From Bdellovibrionales bacterium (lineage in GTDB: Bacteria; Bdellovibrionota; Bdellovibrionia; Bdellovibrionales; UBA1609), in the NCBI GenBank assembly GCA_020850475.1, contig JADZEO010000027.1, positions 1 through 58,463 of the forward strand: 58,463 nt of DNA, written 5' to 3'. The notes under the pieces were generated by a model. That model worked only from the letters and a program-made list of their open reading frames with translations. It searched no databases and had not been told where the DNA came from. The position numbers and the translations under genes are program-made. Shown in pieces: positions 9,129 to 17,725 of this stretch (its first letter is position 1; the number at the start of each line of letters is the position of its first letter).

Positions 9129-9983
9129 ATGCAATTAAAAGTTTGGTCCCTGTGCTTGGCTGTGATTTTGGTAGCGGTGATTGACGTGCGAGCACAGACC
9201 TTTAGTGAAACTGAAGTGAGCCAGGCAAGCCAAGTAATCGAGAATTTGTTTCGCGGCACTATCGAGCTAAGTCAAATGCCCCAAGACAGTCGTCGTTGGG
9301 ACCTGCATTACGAATTATTTAAAGATCATTTGCGATTAACACACCCACGGCACGGTAAAGTTGTTTTTAAGGAAACTTGGCAACAGACGAGTCCTTCTGA
9401 TCAAGAGTACTTTTATCGGGTGTCGGCGATTTTTATTACCGAGGCGTTTTTAGTTCGCAAGGTTGCAAGTTCGGTCAGTGATCTGGGCACTGGCTTGACC
9501 CAATATGCCGATTACTTGGGCTTGAACAAAGATGAAATTTCCAAGTGGGCCAGCAATCCCGCCTCGATTCCGATTCGCATCGAACCGATCGGACGGAGTC
9601 GCCAAGACAGTGAAGCCGTGTTTCGATTTCGGATCTTGGCTCTTCCCGATCTGGTCGATCGGGTACGCCGCAAGGAGCTCCCGCTCGGCGACAGTCAACT
9701 CAAGAAAATGATCTTTTACGCCAAAATGGAGCGCGGGGAAAATGCGGGGCAATTTATTCTTGCCGACCTTTACCAGCCCGAGGCTCATCTCCTCAATGAC
9801 GACCCAATCACGCCCACCAGTCTGTCGATGGCGATTGGTCTGTTTGTAAACCCTGGCGGTCAATACCGCGCGGTGATTAAACGTAACGAACAATTTGCGG
9901 CCGAAAAGACGGGTGAGCTACAGGTTCGGATTTTTTCTGATTGGCTGTGGACCGAGTACCTCAAGCGATTTACCAACAAGTGA
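9129..9983 (+). CDS. Secreted protein of unknown function
   Basis: The ATG at 9129 is the best start because it directly precedes a signal peptide (KVWSLCLAVILVAVIDVRAQ); a GGAGAG lies upstream. The protein has 284 residues. After the signal it is helical and soluble, with segments such as RWDLHYELFKDHLRL and FYRVSAIFITEAFLVRKVASS. There are no recognisable catalytic motifs and no Cys in the mature chain. It lies 9 bases before the phosphofructokinase gene, so the two are probably co-transcribed, which says little about function. Confidence 0.6.
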   Translation: MQLKVWSLCLAVILVAVIDVRAQTFSETEVSQASQVIENLFRGTIELSQMPQDSRRWDLHYELFKDHLRLTHPRHGKVVFKETWQQTSPSDQEYFYRVSAIFITEAFLVRKVASSVSDLGTGLTQYADYLGLNKDEISKWASNPASIPIRIEPIGRSRQDSEAVFRFRILALPDLVDRVRRKELPLGDSQLKKMIFYAKMERGENAGQFILADLYQPEAHLLNDDPITPTSLSMAIGLFVNPGGQYRAVIKRNEQFAAEKTGELQVRIFSDWLWTEYLKRFTNK

Positions 9984-9992
9984 GTTGAGCAC

Positions 9993-11021
9993 ATGAGAAT
10001 TGGCATCTTAACGGGGGGAGGCGACGCTCCCGGGTTGAACGGCATTATTGAGGCGGCCGCCAGGAGCCTACTCGGCCTTGGCCATGAGGTGGTGGGAATT
10101 TGCGATGGCTTCGAAGGAGTGTTTGAACATCGCACTCGGCAAATTGATCTCCAATTCGTTAATGGAATTCACGCGCAAGCCGGTACGGTCTTAGGCACTT
10201 CCAATCGCTGTGGAACCGAAGGTCGCGAAGCGGAGTTTTTTGAAAAATACCGAGTCTTGGGTTTAGAGGGATTGGTGGTTGCCGGTGGTGACGGAACCTT
10301 TGCCGGTCTCCAAGTCTTTCGCGATCAACTCCGTCTGATTGGCGTGCCCAAAACCATCGACAACGACTTGGCCGGCACGGATATTACTTTTGGCTACGAT
10401 ACGGCTTGCTCGGTGGTCGCCGAGGCGGTGGATGAGCTGCGGGCCACGGCCAATGCTCATCGCCGCATCATTGTCATTGAAACCATGGGCCGGACGGCGG
10501 GTTGGATTGCCCTGGGTGGCGGCTTGGCTTCGTATGCCGACGTCATTTTGATTCCCGAGCGTCCGTTTGGTCGTGAGGCTCTTCTCAACTTTGTAAACGA
10601 ACGCCACTCGCGCGGCCAGCGCGGCTTGATTTGTGTTGCCTCGGAAGGAGCTAAGGCCTTTGGCGAAAGCGCCACGGTTGCCTTTAAGGTGAAGGGTGCT
10701 CCCCAAGAGGAGCGTCTGGGTGGCATCGCTCAAAATCTCGCTCACTGGCTCGAGCAGAAGACGGGTTGGGAAGGCCGCCATGTGGTACTGGGCCATTTGC
10801 AGCGCAGTCGCTCCCCAACGACCACTGATCGCTTTCTCACTTGTGCCATGGGAGTCAAAGTTGCTCAGCTGGTTCAAACCGGTCAGTGGGGCTACGCGGC
10901 CGTCTATCGCGACGGCAAGGTGACGGCTGCGCCGATCACCGACCTCATGAAGCCCGCGCGCCTGGTGGAACCTGATCATCGCTGGGTCGGAATGGCACAG
11001 TCGCTAGGAATCTTCATTTAA
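9993..11021 (+). CDS. pfkA: 6-phosphofructokinase
   Basis: The 342-residue enzyme phosphorylates fructose-6-phosphate at C1, the committed step of glycolysis. Motifs in order are ILTGGGDAPGLN (phosphate loop), GGDGTFAGLQ, PKTIDNDL (catalytic TIDND) and ETMGRTAGWIAL. The Gly in GGDGT indicates ATP use, because PPi-dependent enzymes have GGDDT. The Lys in PKTIDND, where E. coli PfkA has Gly, is usual in PPi-dependent and mixed-group (group III) PFKs. The best call is an ATP-dependent group III enzyme. It follows a secreted-protein gene by 9 bases and converges on mnmD. Confidence 0.88.
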   Translation: MRIGILTGGGDAPGLNGIIEAAARSLLGLGHEVVGICDGFEGVFEHRTRQIDLQFVNGIHAQAGTVLGTSNRCGTEGREAEFFEKYRVLGLEGLVVAGGDGTFAGLQVFRDQLRLIGVPKTIDNDLAGTDITFGYDTACSVVAEAVDELRATANAHRRIIVIETMGRTAGWIALGGGLASYADVILIPERPFGREALLNFVNERHSRGQRGLICVASEGAKAFGESATVAFKVKGAPQEERLGGIAQNLAHWLEQKTGWEGRHVVLGHLQRSRSPTTTDRFLTCAMGVKVAQLVQTGQWGYAAVYRDGKVTAAPITDLMKPARLVEPDHRWVGMAQSLGIFI

Positions 11022-11038
11022 CAACGTGTCTTCTGCAC

Positions 11039-11770
11039 TCATCTGATCGCAAAGGTGCTTTCTCGTTTTCCACCAAAGCCTTTCACTTTTTGCACCTCAA
11101 AGCCGTGGGCTCGCAGCGCCCGATTGAGGTCGCCGGTGGCGGCATAGGTGCTAAAGGCACAGGGGACCTCAGCCGCACTGGCGAGAAAGTGTTCAAGCGA
11201 GGCTTGTCCCCAGAGCTCAGGGCTGGTGTGCGAAGAAAACGCATCATAAAAAATCGCGTGACACTTAAATGGAATCATCGTCGAAGGAGTGAGTTCATTT
11301 TCAATGCGCCAGTGGCCCGCTTGCCACTGGTGCTTCAAGAAATTCTTGACCTCGACCGCATGAAGCGCTCCGACCTGAGCCGCCACGAGTTCAACAATGC
11401 GAGAGTAAGTAGCAGCGAGAGCAGGACGGTCGGTGGACTGGTCCGTCAACCAAGCGATGAATTGATTGCGGAGCCAGCTGATGCTCTCATAACTGACCAT
11501 TTGCCACTGGCGACGGCCGTGCTTCAGGAAATGTGCTGTCACGAGAAACTCGTTGTAACCCAAGCCCAAACCCAAAGATAAAATTCGGGGATCGGGGAGG
11601 TTCCACTCAATCAGACAATTGAGTGGCAATCCGTAGATGTAGAGCGTCTCACTCAAGGCACCCTTCAGGTTGTGCATGGATTCGCCGAGACCCTGGGGCC
11701 CCATGAGTCTGAGAGTCGGGCTGCCGTCCGCCGTTTCTTCGATTTGATACTCGGGCGATTGAGAATCCAT
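11039..11770 (-). CDS. mnmD: MnmD-type tRNA wobble-uridine methyltransferase
   Basis: The 243-residue protein matches the methyltransferase half of MnmC (DUF752), which uses SAM to turn 5-aminomethyl-2-thiouridine at tRNA position 34 into the 5-methylaminomethyl form. Family motifs are MHNLKGALSETLYIYG, the SAM loop ILSLGLGLGYNE, the catalytic-site segment FYDAFSSHTSPELW (usually DAFSP) and the C-terminal GFGGKRE. The FAD-dependent MnmC1 oxidase domain is absent, so this is a stand-alone MnmD. The radical SAM gene starting 34 bases away on the other strand is a candidate for the missing upstream step. Confidence 0.85.
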   Translation of the reverse strand: MDSQSPEYQIEETADGSPTLRLMGPQGLGESMHNLKGALSETLYIYGLPLNCLIEWNLPDPRILSLGLGLGYNEFLVTAHFLKHGRRQWQMVSYESISWLRNQFIAWLTDQSTDRPALAATYSRIVELVAAQVGALHAVEVKNFLKHQWQAGHWRIENELTPSTMIPFKCHAIFYDAFSSHTSPELWGQASLEHFLASAAEVPCAFSTYAATGDLNRALRAHGFEVQKVKGFGGKRESTFAIR

Positions 11771-11804
11771 TGCTTCACCTTGGTTTTTTGACTATGACCC
11801 TGAT

Positions 11805-12791
11805 ATGTCAAGTTGGCAACAGTGGCAAGGGCTGCCCTATTATGCAATCAGCTGCTTCTATCGTGAGGCTTTTGGAACTCGGGTTTATAAGATTCCGGTG
11901 AGCCTAGCCGATTCTTGTCCGAATCGAGAAGGAATTCGGGGAATGCAAACCTGCAATTTCTGCGACGAGTGGGGCTCCGCCGCCTTCCCTGAATTTCGGG
12001 CTGAAGACCTCGCAACACAAATTGAACAAACTCGGGCCCGCATTCAGCGGCGCTTTAATGGTGCAGCCTATTTGGTCTACTTTCAGGCCTACACCACCAC
12101 CTTTGCCAAGAGTTCCCGGCTGCGTGAGCAGTTTCAGGTGGCGCTCAGCTATTCTGACGTTAAGGGCGTCGTCGTCGGAACCCGGCCCGATTGCCTTTCG
12201 CCCGCGGTTCTGGATTTGTGGCAGGAGACCTTGGCGCAAGGGCACTTTGTGGGGATTGAACTGGGGGTGCAAAGCTTGGTGGAGCGGCACCTCACTTGGA
12301 TGAGACGAGGTCACTCGGCCGCCAAAGCCATCGAGGCCATTCAGCGGATCAAGAGTCGCATGCCGATCAATTTGGGGATTCACTTGATGTTTGGGCTGCC
12401 TGGGGAGACTGACGAGGAGATTATTCAGACCGCCGACCAAATCAACCAGCTGCCCATCGACAACGTTAAACTTCACAATCTCCACGTGATCAAGGGTACG
12501 CCGTTGGCGGATGAATTTTTGCGCGGGGACTTTGTGCCCATCGAACGCGACGATTACATTCGCCGGGTTGTCCTGTTTCTCGAACGGCTCAACCCTAAAA
12601 TTGCGGTTCATCGCTTAACCGCGGTTGCCAGTCGCCATGAGGAACTATTGGCGCCGGCCTGGGCCCGTAGCAAAATGGAGTCTTATCAAATGACGCTCGA
12701 TGAATTTGCTCGCCTCGGGACCTTTCAAGGCCGCTTGTTTGAGCCCAGCCACTCACCCGAGAGGCTCGCCTTTGGACCTGTCTCTGGTTAA
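11805..12791 (+). CDS. TIGR01212-family radical SAM protein (YtqA/YhcC type)
   Basis: The 328-residue protein belongs to the YhcC/YtqA family. The Fe-S cluster ligands have the family spacing CX11CX2C, seen in SCPNREGIRGMQTCNFC around residues 38-55. Other conserved blocks are the N-terminal FGTRVYKIPV, the repeated-substrate segment VVVGTRPDCLSP, the GIELGVQS core and LHNLHVIKGTPLA. To my recollection, B. subtilis YtqA has been assigned (as MnmL) to oxygen-independent conversion of carboxymethylaminomethyl-uridine to aminomethyl-uridine in tRNA, which would feed the divergent MnmD enzyme. The family call is firm; the reaction rests on that recollection plus gene context. Confidence 0.85.
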   Translation: MSSWQQWQGLPYYAISCFYREAFGTRVYKIPVSLADSCPNREGIRGMQTCNFCDEWGSAAFPEFRAEDLATQIEQTRARIQRRFNGAAYLVYFQAYTTTFAKSSRLREQFQVALSYSDVKGVVVGTRPDCLSPAVLDLWQETLAQGHFVGIELGVQSLVERHLTWMRRGHSAAKAIEAIQRIKSRMPINLGIHLMFGLPGETDEEIIQTADQINQLPIDNVKLHNLHVIKGTPLADEFLRGDFVPIERDDYIRRVVLFLERLNPKIAVHRLTAVASRHEELLAPAWARSKMESYQMTLDEFARLGTFQGRLFEPSHSPERLAFGPVSG

Positions 12792-12844
12792 TTCCAGGTC
12801 AAGCGAGGTTGCGCTTTTGTGTCGGCTCGTTAAAAATTACAAAT

Positions 12845-14077
12845 ATGTCGTTCCAAGTCGGGCGGAAGAAAGCGGCGACTCTCTTTAAAAAGTTGTTTCA
12901 ACCAGCTGAGGGTGAAGTTCCTGCTTACCGCAAACAGGACACGCTTCTTTTGAATAGCGCAAAAATGGGTAACATCTCGGGAATAACCATGGCGCTGAAT
13001 GCGGGCGCTCGGGTGGACGTGCAAGATCCGACGTCAGGCAAGACAGCCCTGCACTACGCCGCAGAAAAAAATCTTCTTCCGATCATTGAGTTGCTGAGAG
13101 ATAGGGGAGCGAGGGGTGATATCCAGGACAAGGAAACCGGATCAACCCCGCTGATGATTGCGACCGAAAAGAATCATCAAAAAACAATCAAAACACTCAT
13201 GGCTTTTATGGAAAACGGGTTGGCTCTGCAAGATGCCAGCGGTCGGACCGTCGTCAATCTTGCCTTATCGATCGGCAAAGACAAAGTGGCCAACTACTTC
13301 GTCGATATGGGTGCCGATGCCCAAGGTTCGGCGGTGTGGGCTTTGGAAAACGATGCCGAACCGCAACTCGCCTGGCTCATGAAGCATGGGGCAACTCCGG
13401 AGTTTGTCGATGCCAAGGGCTACTCGCCACTGATGCGGGCGGTGCTAGAAAAAAATCTCGAGTCTGTAAAGCTGTGGCTTGGCCGTGGCGCCGATCCGAA
13501 TTGGACTGAGGGGGGCGGAGACTTAATTGTGAACAGAGGGCGCACACCGTTGATGGTCGCAATCCAACAAAAGTGCGAGGAAATTGCTCAAGCCATTATT
13601 GAACATTCGGCGACCAATCCCAACATTGTCGACCCCATTGGTGAAACAGCTCTCATTAAGGCGGTTCGCTTGTTGTTGTTCGACACCTGCCAACTGCTCG
13701 TCGATCGGGGGGCCGATCACACCATCGTTTCCAATGAAGGCATTGATGTCCTCATCAGCGCTGCCCAGTCGGGCGATATGGGGATGGTGGAAGCGGTTTG
13801 GGCCCTCGGCCAACTCAAGCCGTCGCAGACCACGAATAATGGTTGGACCCCACTCATGTTTGCCGCTAACGAGGGAAATGCGGCGATGGTGGAATTTCTT
13901 TTGGGCATTGGGGCCGATCCCAACTTCCGTTCGACCCAAATGGGAATCACCGCGCTCGATTTGGCTCGCAAGAGTATGGGTCCTAAGATTGCGCAGTTTC
14001 CTCACCGTAAAGCCGATTTTGATAGCGTGATTGAACGTCTTGCGGCCGTCACCGCTCGCCCCAAGAATGGGCAATAA
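12845..14077 (+). CDS. Ankyrin-repeat protein
   Basis: The ATG at 12845 gives 410 residues; a TTG at 12809 is an in-frame alternative, and neither has a strong ribosome site. No signal peptide is visible, so the protein is probably cytoplasmic. From about residue 45 to 395 there are roughly nine to ten ankyrin repeats with the TPLMxA / G-A / GADPN pattern, for example GKTALHYAAEKN, GSTPLMIATEKN, GYSPLMRAVLEKN, RTPLMVAIQQK, GWTPLMFAANEG and GITALDLARKS. The basic N-terminus (GRKKAATLFKKLF) is outside the repeats. Ankyrin stacks bind other proteins, and the partner is unknown. It converges on the TIGR02147 regulator gene. Confidence 0.85.
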   Translation: MSFQVGRKKAATLFKKLFQPAEGEVPAYRKQDTLLLNSAKMGNISGITMALNAGARVDVQDPTSGKTALHYAAEKNLLPIIELLRDRGARGDIQDKETGSTPLMIATEKNHQKTIKTLMAFMENGLALQDASGRTVVNLALSIGKDKVANYFVDMGADAQGSAVWALENDAEPQLAWLMKHGATPEFVDAKGYSPLMRAVLEKNLESVKLWLGRGADPNWTEGGGDLIVNRGRTPLMVAIQQKCEEIAQAIIEHSATNPNIVDPIGETALIKAVRLLLFDTCQLLVDRGADHTIVSNEGIDVLISAAQSGDMGMVEAVWALGQLKPSQTTNNGWTPLMFAANEGNAAMVEFLLGIGADPNFRSTQMGITALDLARKSMGPKIAQFPHRKADFDSVIERLAAVTARPKNGQ

Positions 14078-14102
14078 CTTAAGCGATACCAACGGTTTTC
14101 GC

Positions 14103-14930
14103 TTATCCCCAACCAAAAAGATCAAAGTTCATTTGGTAGATCTCGGTGGGTTGGCTGGCTTTGACCAAGGCCTCTGCCTTGCGGAGGAATTTCAAAAATG
14201 CTTCGTGAATTTCAGTCTTAGTGTTTTCATCGGCGGAAAAGGCCACGCTAAAGATAAACCGGTCCTGCAAACTTTGAGTTTGAATTTGGTGGATCGCATT
14301 GGTGCGTTGAAAAATCTGGTACGGCAGCGTGGCGGGAGAGTTACTTACCAATTGCATGTGATCGCGAATAATCTGCACGCCTTTGTTGGGCCCACTTGAT
14401 TTGATGATTTTGAGTGAGGTCAAGATTTCGATGACGGCGGCAAGGCGCTTCTCGGAAAGACCTAATCGCGCGCCAATGAGTTTCGGCTCGCGGGCATATC
14501 GAGGTACACTCAAGAAGGCATGCACGAGGGGCGCCATCGGGTCTAAGTAGTAGGCCAGATGCTCATCTCGGGTGGCAGTATCGACCATTTCCGCGGCCAA
14601 GTGTTTACGGGTGTCCAGATGTTTGGCTTGAAGGTCATGGATCGTCTTGCGGATGCTCTTTTTTCGCGAACTCAATGAGGAACGCCCAAACTCGAGCAAG
14701 ATCATGAGGTAGTCCGCTTCCTCCTGATTGAGACCCAAATAGTCGGCGATGAGAAAGAGCTGGTCGGAATTAAAATGGGCCTCTTTTTTGAAAACTCGGG
14801 TGACGTAAGGCTTCTGCACTTGCGCGGCATCGGCCAGGCCCGAAAAAGAAAACGGCCGCAGACCACTCTTGGATTCACTTATGATCTCCGAGATCGCGTC
14901 CCGATAGTCAAGAAAACGAAACACACTCAT
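14103..14930 (-). CDS. TIGR02147-family transcriptional regulator
   Basis: The 275-residue protein fits the TIGR02147/DUF4423 family, which is abundant in Bdellovibrionota and Fibrobacteres. The N-terminal part has the typical RFLDYRDAISEII opening and an HTH (residues of about 30-65: FSGLADAAQVQKPYVTRVFKKE, then FNSDQLFLIADYLGLN, then EEADYLMILLEFGR). The C-terminal part has a second winged-helix-like region (GARLGLSEKRLAAVIEIL) and a DUF4423-type tail. It is divergent from two secreted-protein genes, and the gap holds two inverted repeats that are natural operators. It probably regulates itself and those genes. Confidence 0.8.
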   Translation of the reverse strand: MSVFRFLDYRDAISEIISESKSGLRPFSFSGLADAAQVQKPYVTRVFKKEAHFNSDQLFLIADYLGLNQEEADYLMILLEFGRSSLSSRKKSIRKTIHDLQAKHLDTRKHLAAEMVDTATRDEHLAYYLDPMAPLVHAFLSVPRYAREPKLIGARLGLSEKRLAAVIEILTSLKIIKSSGPNKGVQIIRDHMQLVSNSPATLPYQIFQRTNAIHQIQTQSLQDRFIFSVAFSADENTKTEIHEAFLKFLRKAEALVKASQPTEIYQMNFDLFGWG

Positions 14931-14958
14931 GCGTTTACCCCTGGAATTTACTCCCTCC

Positions 14959-14979
14959 GAGTTAACTAATAGTTAACTC
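14959..14979. promoter_or_regulatory. Perfect palindrome, candidate operator
   Basis: Arms GAGTTAACT and AGTTAACTC flank a 3-base AAT spacer, giving 9-bp perfect dyad symmetry. It sits 29 bases upstream of the TIGR02147 gene start and about 80 bases upstream of the secreted-protein gene at 15060. A further AGTTAACTC half-site occurs inside that gene near 15233. Confidence 0.6.
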
Positions 14980-15000
14980 ATCGGTGAAAATGAATAACAA

Positions 15001-15019
15001 GTTAATTGAGAAAATTAAC
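15001..15019. promoter_or_regulatory. Second inverted repeat, candidate operator
   Basis: Arms GTTAATT and AATTAAC are separated by 5 bases. The half-site resembles the GTTAAC core of the palindrome 22 bases upstream, which suggests two operator sites for one regulator. Confidence 0.4.
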
Positions 15020-15059
15020 GCACCATGAGAAAAGAGACCAAATCGCCTATGGAGAGTTT

Positions 15060-15767
15060 ATGAAAAAGCACAATTTACCTTTAGTTTTAGCGTATTTACT
15101 ATTCTTTTTGGCACCCACATCCTGGGCCGATCCTGGGCCTTACGTGGGTGGACTTTATGTTAGCAGCATCAGAGACACCAGTGGTTTCTTTGCCACCGAT
15201 GTAATGGTGACCGACAATGGTAATACACTCATAGTTAACTCGACCGCGCACCATCCAATCACGCGCAGGGATCATGCGATTTCTCCGGATCTGCGGACCT
15301 ACATGCGCAATCCCTTTGCTCCAGGGTTTCTGTTCAAGGACATCACCTATGATTCGAGCCCGACGGATACTTGGCGCTACCCCGATGGGAACTACTTGGA
15401 GATTACGTCGGATGGAAATCTGCTATTGTCCAAAATTGACTTTGTTCCTTCCTATGATCGCAATTACACCAAACCGGGCGTGATTCAGCGACGTAAAGTT
15501 GAAGACGTTTTGACCTATGTGGGTCCCCGACAAATGGTTGTCCCCTTGGTCTTTCCAAGTGAGGCGACGATCTCGAACAAGTACAAGTCGTTAGGTGCCA
15601 ACTGTGATTTGGCCGCAACCCAGACCGAGTCTCGGTCTTTGCATAGGTGCGCCCGTTATCACAATGAAGTTGATTGCCAAAACGGAATGACGACTCAAAG
15701 GCGACCGGAAACGACTTCGCCCGTGAATGAATGTCGGGTGAGCACGGTCATTAGGATTACTAAATAG
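15060..15767 (+). CDS. Secreted protein of unknown function
   Basis: The ATG at 15060 follows GGAGAG and opens a clear Sec signal (KKHNLPLVLAYLLFFLAP, cut near SWA). The protein has 235 residues. The mature region looks beta-rich (GPYVGGLYVSS, DVMVTDNGNTLIVNS, YPDGNYLEITSDGNLLLS). The last 60 residues hold four Cys, probably two disulfides. An internal ATG-like longer start at 15006 adds a basic leader without a ribosome site. It is followed after 19 bases by a second small secreted protein with Cys pairs, and both lie across the palindromes from a TIGR02147 regulator. No known family is recognised. Confidence 0.6.
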   Translation: MKKHNLPLVLAYLLFFLAPTSWADPGPYVGGLYVSSIRDTSGFFATDVMVTDNGNTLIVNSTAHHPITRRDHAISPDLRTYMRNPFAPGFLFKDITYDSSPTDTWRYPDGNYLEITSDGNLLLSKIDFVPSYDRNYTKPGVIQRRKVEDVLTYVGPRQMVVPLVFPSEATISNKYKSLGANCDLAATQTESRSLHRCARYHNEVDCQNGMTTQRRPETTSPVNECRVSTVIRITK

Positions 15768-15786
15768 TTTTTTGGAGGATAGAAAA

Positions 15787-16257
15787 ATGAAAGCACTGAC
15801 ATGGTCTCTCGTGGTACTTGGATTCTTAATCACCCACTCCGCCGATGCTGCCGGCCGACGCCCCAGCACTGGCCGCGTGAAAGGGGAATTTCATGGCGTC
15901 AACTTTGACAACGTCACCTTTCGGGCGGCGTCCGGTTACTGTGATCTCCACCTTGAGGTGGTGAGTGTCGACGCCAATCGCACGGTCATGTCGATGGCCG
16001 ATTCTATTTCGGAGGAAAAGAATGAGGCCAATGGTGGGTCTTGCCGGAATCAGTCCAATTGCAATGGCTCAGTTACACTCACTGCCTGTGAACCCTCTGG
16101 CCTCTGTTATGCCCTTCAAGACCAGGCGAAATCGGCACCTGACCTCACCTTGTTGCCCGACGGAAATGTTTTAGTCGACTACGGTTCTGCGACTTCAATT
16201 AACCTGATCAAGCTAACCCGGTCGGCCTATAGCCGCTGGTGGCGATGTGGCCGCTAG
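15787..16257 (+). CDS. Small secreted Cys-containing protein
   Basis: The protein is 156 residues from the ATG at 15787, with TTGGAGGA upstream. Residues 1-21 are a Sec signal (KALTWSLVVLGFLITHSADA). The mature part has a GYCDLHLEVVSVDANRTVMSM segment, then a cluster of Cys (SCRNQSNC, TACEPSGLC) suggestive of disulfides, and near the C-terminus a short beta-like stretch (LLPDGNVLVDYG) that resembles ITSDGNLLLS in the preceding protein. The two neighbours may be distant paralogues or parts of one secreted system. Confidence 0.6.
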   Translation: MKALTWSLVVLGFLITHSADAAGRRPSTGRVKGEFHGVNFDNVTFRAASGYCDLHLEVVSVDANRTVMSMADSISEEKNEANGGSCRNQSNCNGSVTLTACEPSGLCYALQDQAKSAPDLTLLPDGNVLVDYGSATSINLIKLTRSAYSRWWRCGR

Positions 16258-16297
16258 CCCCAGTCATATTGGTCTAGAAGTTGCTTGGTTGGCGCCT

Positions 16298-17725
16298 ATG
16301 ACCGAGAATTTACGAGGGGCTTCGAACAGCGGCCCCGCCAAATTCAAATGGCCGTCAGTTGGGCGGGTATTGGTGCTGACGATCGTCTCAGCGCTGACGT
16401 TCTTGGGCCTTCGGCCGAATCTCGCCTGGGGTGTTGAACTGATTCGTGACCCCGAAGTTAAGCGCCAGGTGCGAGCCCGTCTTCAGCAGGAGTACCAACC
16501 AAGAGTAGACCAAGCTTCAGGAAACCTCTATCACTTTGAGGTCAAACCCCAGACCGCTCAGGCTGCCGGTGACACCAAAAAGGGTGGCACTTGGACTGGT
16601 GGAGGTGGCAGTGGCGTCGCCTGCTTTAACGAAGGCTTTGCTGCGACCAAGGACGAGCAAGAGCACTTGTTGCCGACAGCCTACGACCGGATGTACATGG
16701 TGACCACACTTGATTTGGTGGAGAGCCAGAGTTCGCCCATTCATCCTGCCCTTCCTGGAGAGAGCGCAATCGGCTACATCCGGCGCATTATCTCTGGCAA
16801 TTTTGCTCGTCCCCTTCCGTTGTTTTCTCAACGCTTGCTCGCGTTGGCAGAAGTGCTTGACCGTGAGTTAGAGTTGCAGATTGCTGAGTATCAGCGCGGC
16901 GGAGCCGGAAGTTCCCAGCCCACGCTGCGCGACTTCGGTAGCCCCATGATTGAAAAGGAATTGAGCCTTCCAGCAAACTGCCAGATTGTGCAATTCGCCA
17001 CCCGCCTCGCACGCGTTCGGTTGCATCAGGTCGATTCGTTCTTTATTGATTATGATGTTCCCCTGGTATTGCTGCTCGGTAAGTTAGCCAAGGATCCCGC
17101 TGAAGGAGTGATTGCGACCGCTACTCTCATTTTGCATGAAGCTCTTTATCTCATGGGCAGTGCCATTGAACATCTTGACTCTTCGGCCACAGCCTTCCGG
17201 ATGATTCCCTTGTTGTTATCTCAAGCGACAGCCGAGTCATTGCGGAACAAGACCCGCGCTCAGGGGGCGCAAATGCTCCACGATCGCATGAAGAGTTTTG
17301 GCATGAAGAATTACCACTTTGTGGCCCTTGGTGGCGAACCCACGGAGTTGAGTGCTATTCCCCGCCGACATCTCCAAGCGATCTCGCAAGTCACTCAAAG
17401 TCTGGAGGAAGCGGAAAAGCAATTCCGAAAAACCTATGGTCGGCCCTCCTACTATCTGAGGGAGAATCAGCCTTACCTGCGATTGTTAACCAAGGGGCTG
17501 GATGATTTTACGGATGAAGTGGGGGCCTTTGTCGCCTTGAGTTCTCTCGTCAATTTTGAGGGAGAATTCATCATCGATGATCTGTTTCTTGAAACCCCTG
17601 ATCCCGGTGCGGTCGTCAAAGATTTTTGTCGTCAAATTCGTCGCGAGCGATTGCGACTGTTAGGTTATCATCCAGAGCGGCACTTCTTGCGCGTTTACGA
17701 GCGGGCCCTCACCTATTGCGAGTGA
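16298..17725 (+). CDS. Secreted protein of unknown function
   Basis: A GTG at 16247, overlapping the previous gene, would give 492 residues; the ATG at 16298 gives 475 and avoids the overlap. Both lack a clear Shine-Dalgarno. A hydrophobic segment (VGRVLVLTIVSALTFLGL) ending near NLAWG is a signal peptide. The mature part has a Gly-rich GGTWTGGGGSGVACFNEG patch, then long helical stretches, including LILHEALYLMGSAIEHLDSS, which has a HE pair but not the HEXXH of zinc peptidases. I do not recognise the family. It is likely co-transcribed with the two secreted proteins upstream, and its 3' end overlaps the convergent Rsm22-like gene by 13 bases. Confidence 0.6.
   Translation: MTENLRGASNSGPAKFKWPSVGRVLVLTIVSALTFLGLRPNLAWGVELIRDPEVKRQVRARLQQEYQPRVDQASGNLYHFEVKPQTAQAAGDTKKGGTWTGGGGSGVACFNEGFAATKDEQEHLLPTAYDRMYMVTTLDLVESQSSPIHPALPGESAIGYIRRIISGNFARPLPLFSQRLLALAEVLDRELELQIAEYQRGGAGSSQPTLRDFGSPMIEKELSLPANCQIVQFATRLARVRLHQVDSFFIDYDVPLVLLLGKLAKDPAEGVIATATLILHEALYLMGSAIEHLDSSATAFRMIPLLLSQATAESLRNKTRAQGAQMLHDRMKSFGMKNYHFVALGGEPTELSAIPRRHLQAISQVTQSLEEAEKQFRKTYGRPSYYLRENQPYLRLLTKGLDDFTDEVGAFVALSSLVNFEGEFIIDDLFLETPDPGAVVKDFCRQIRRERLRLLGYHPERHFLRVYERALTYCE

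Noticed and set aside
17120-17180. HE pair in the secreted protein as a zinc-peptidase site
   Set aside because: The sequence LHEALY is not HEXXH and no third ligand is obvious.
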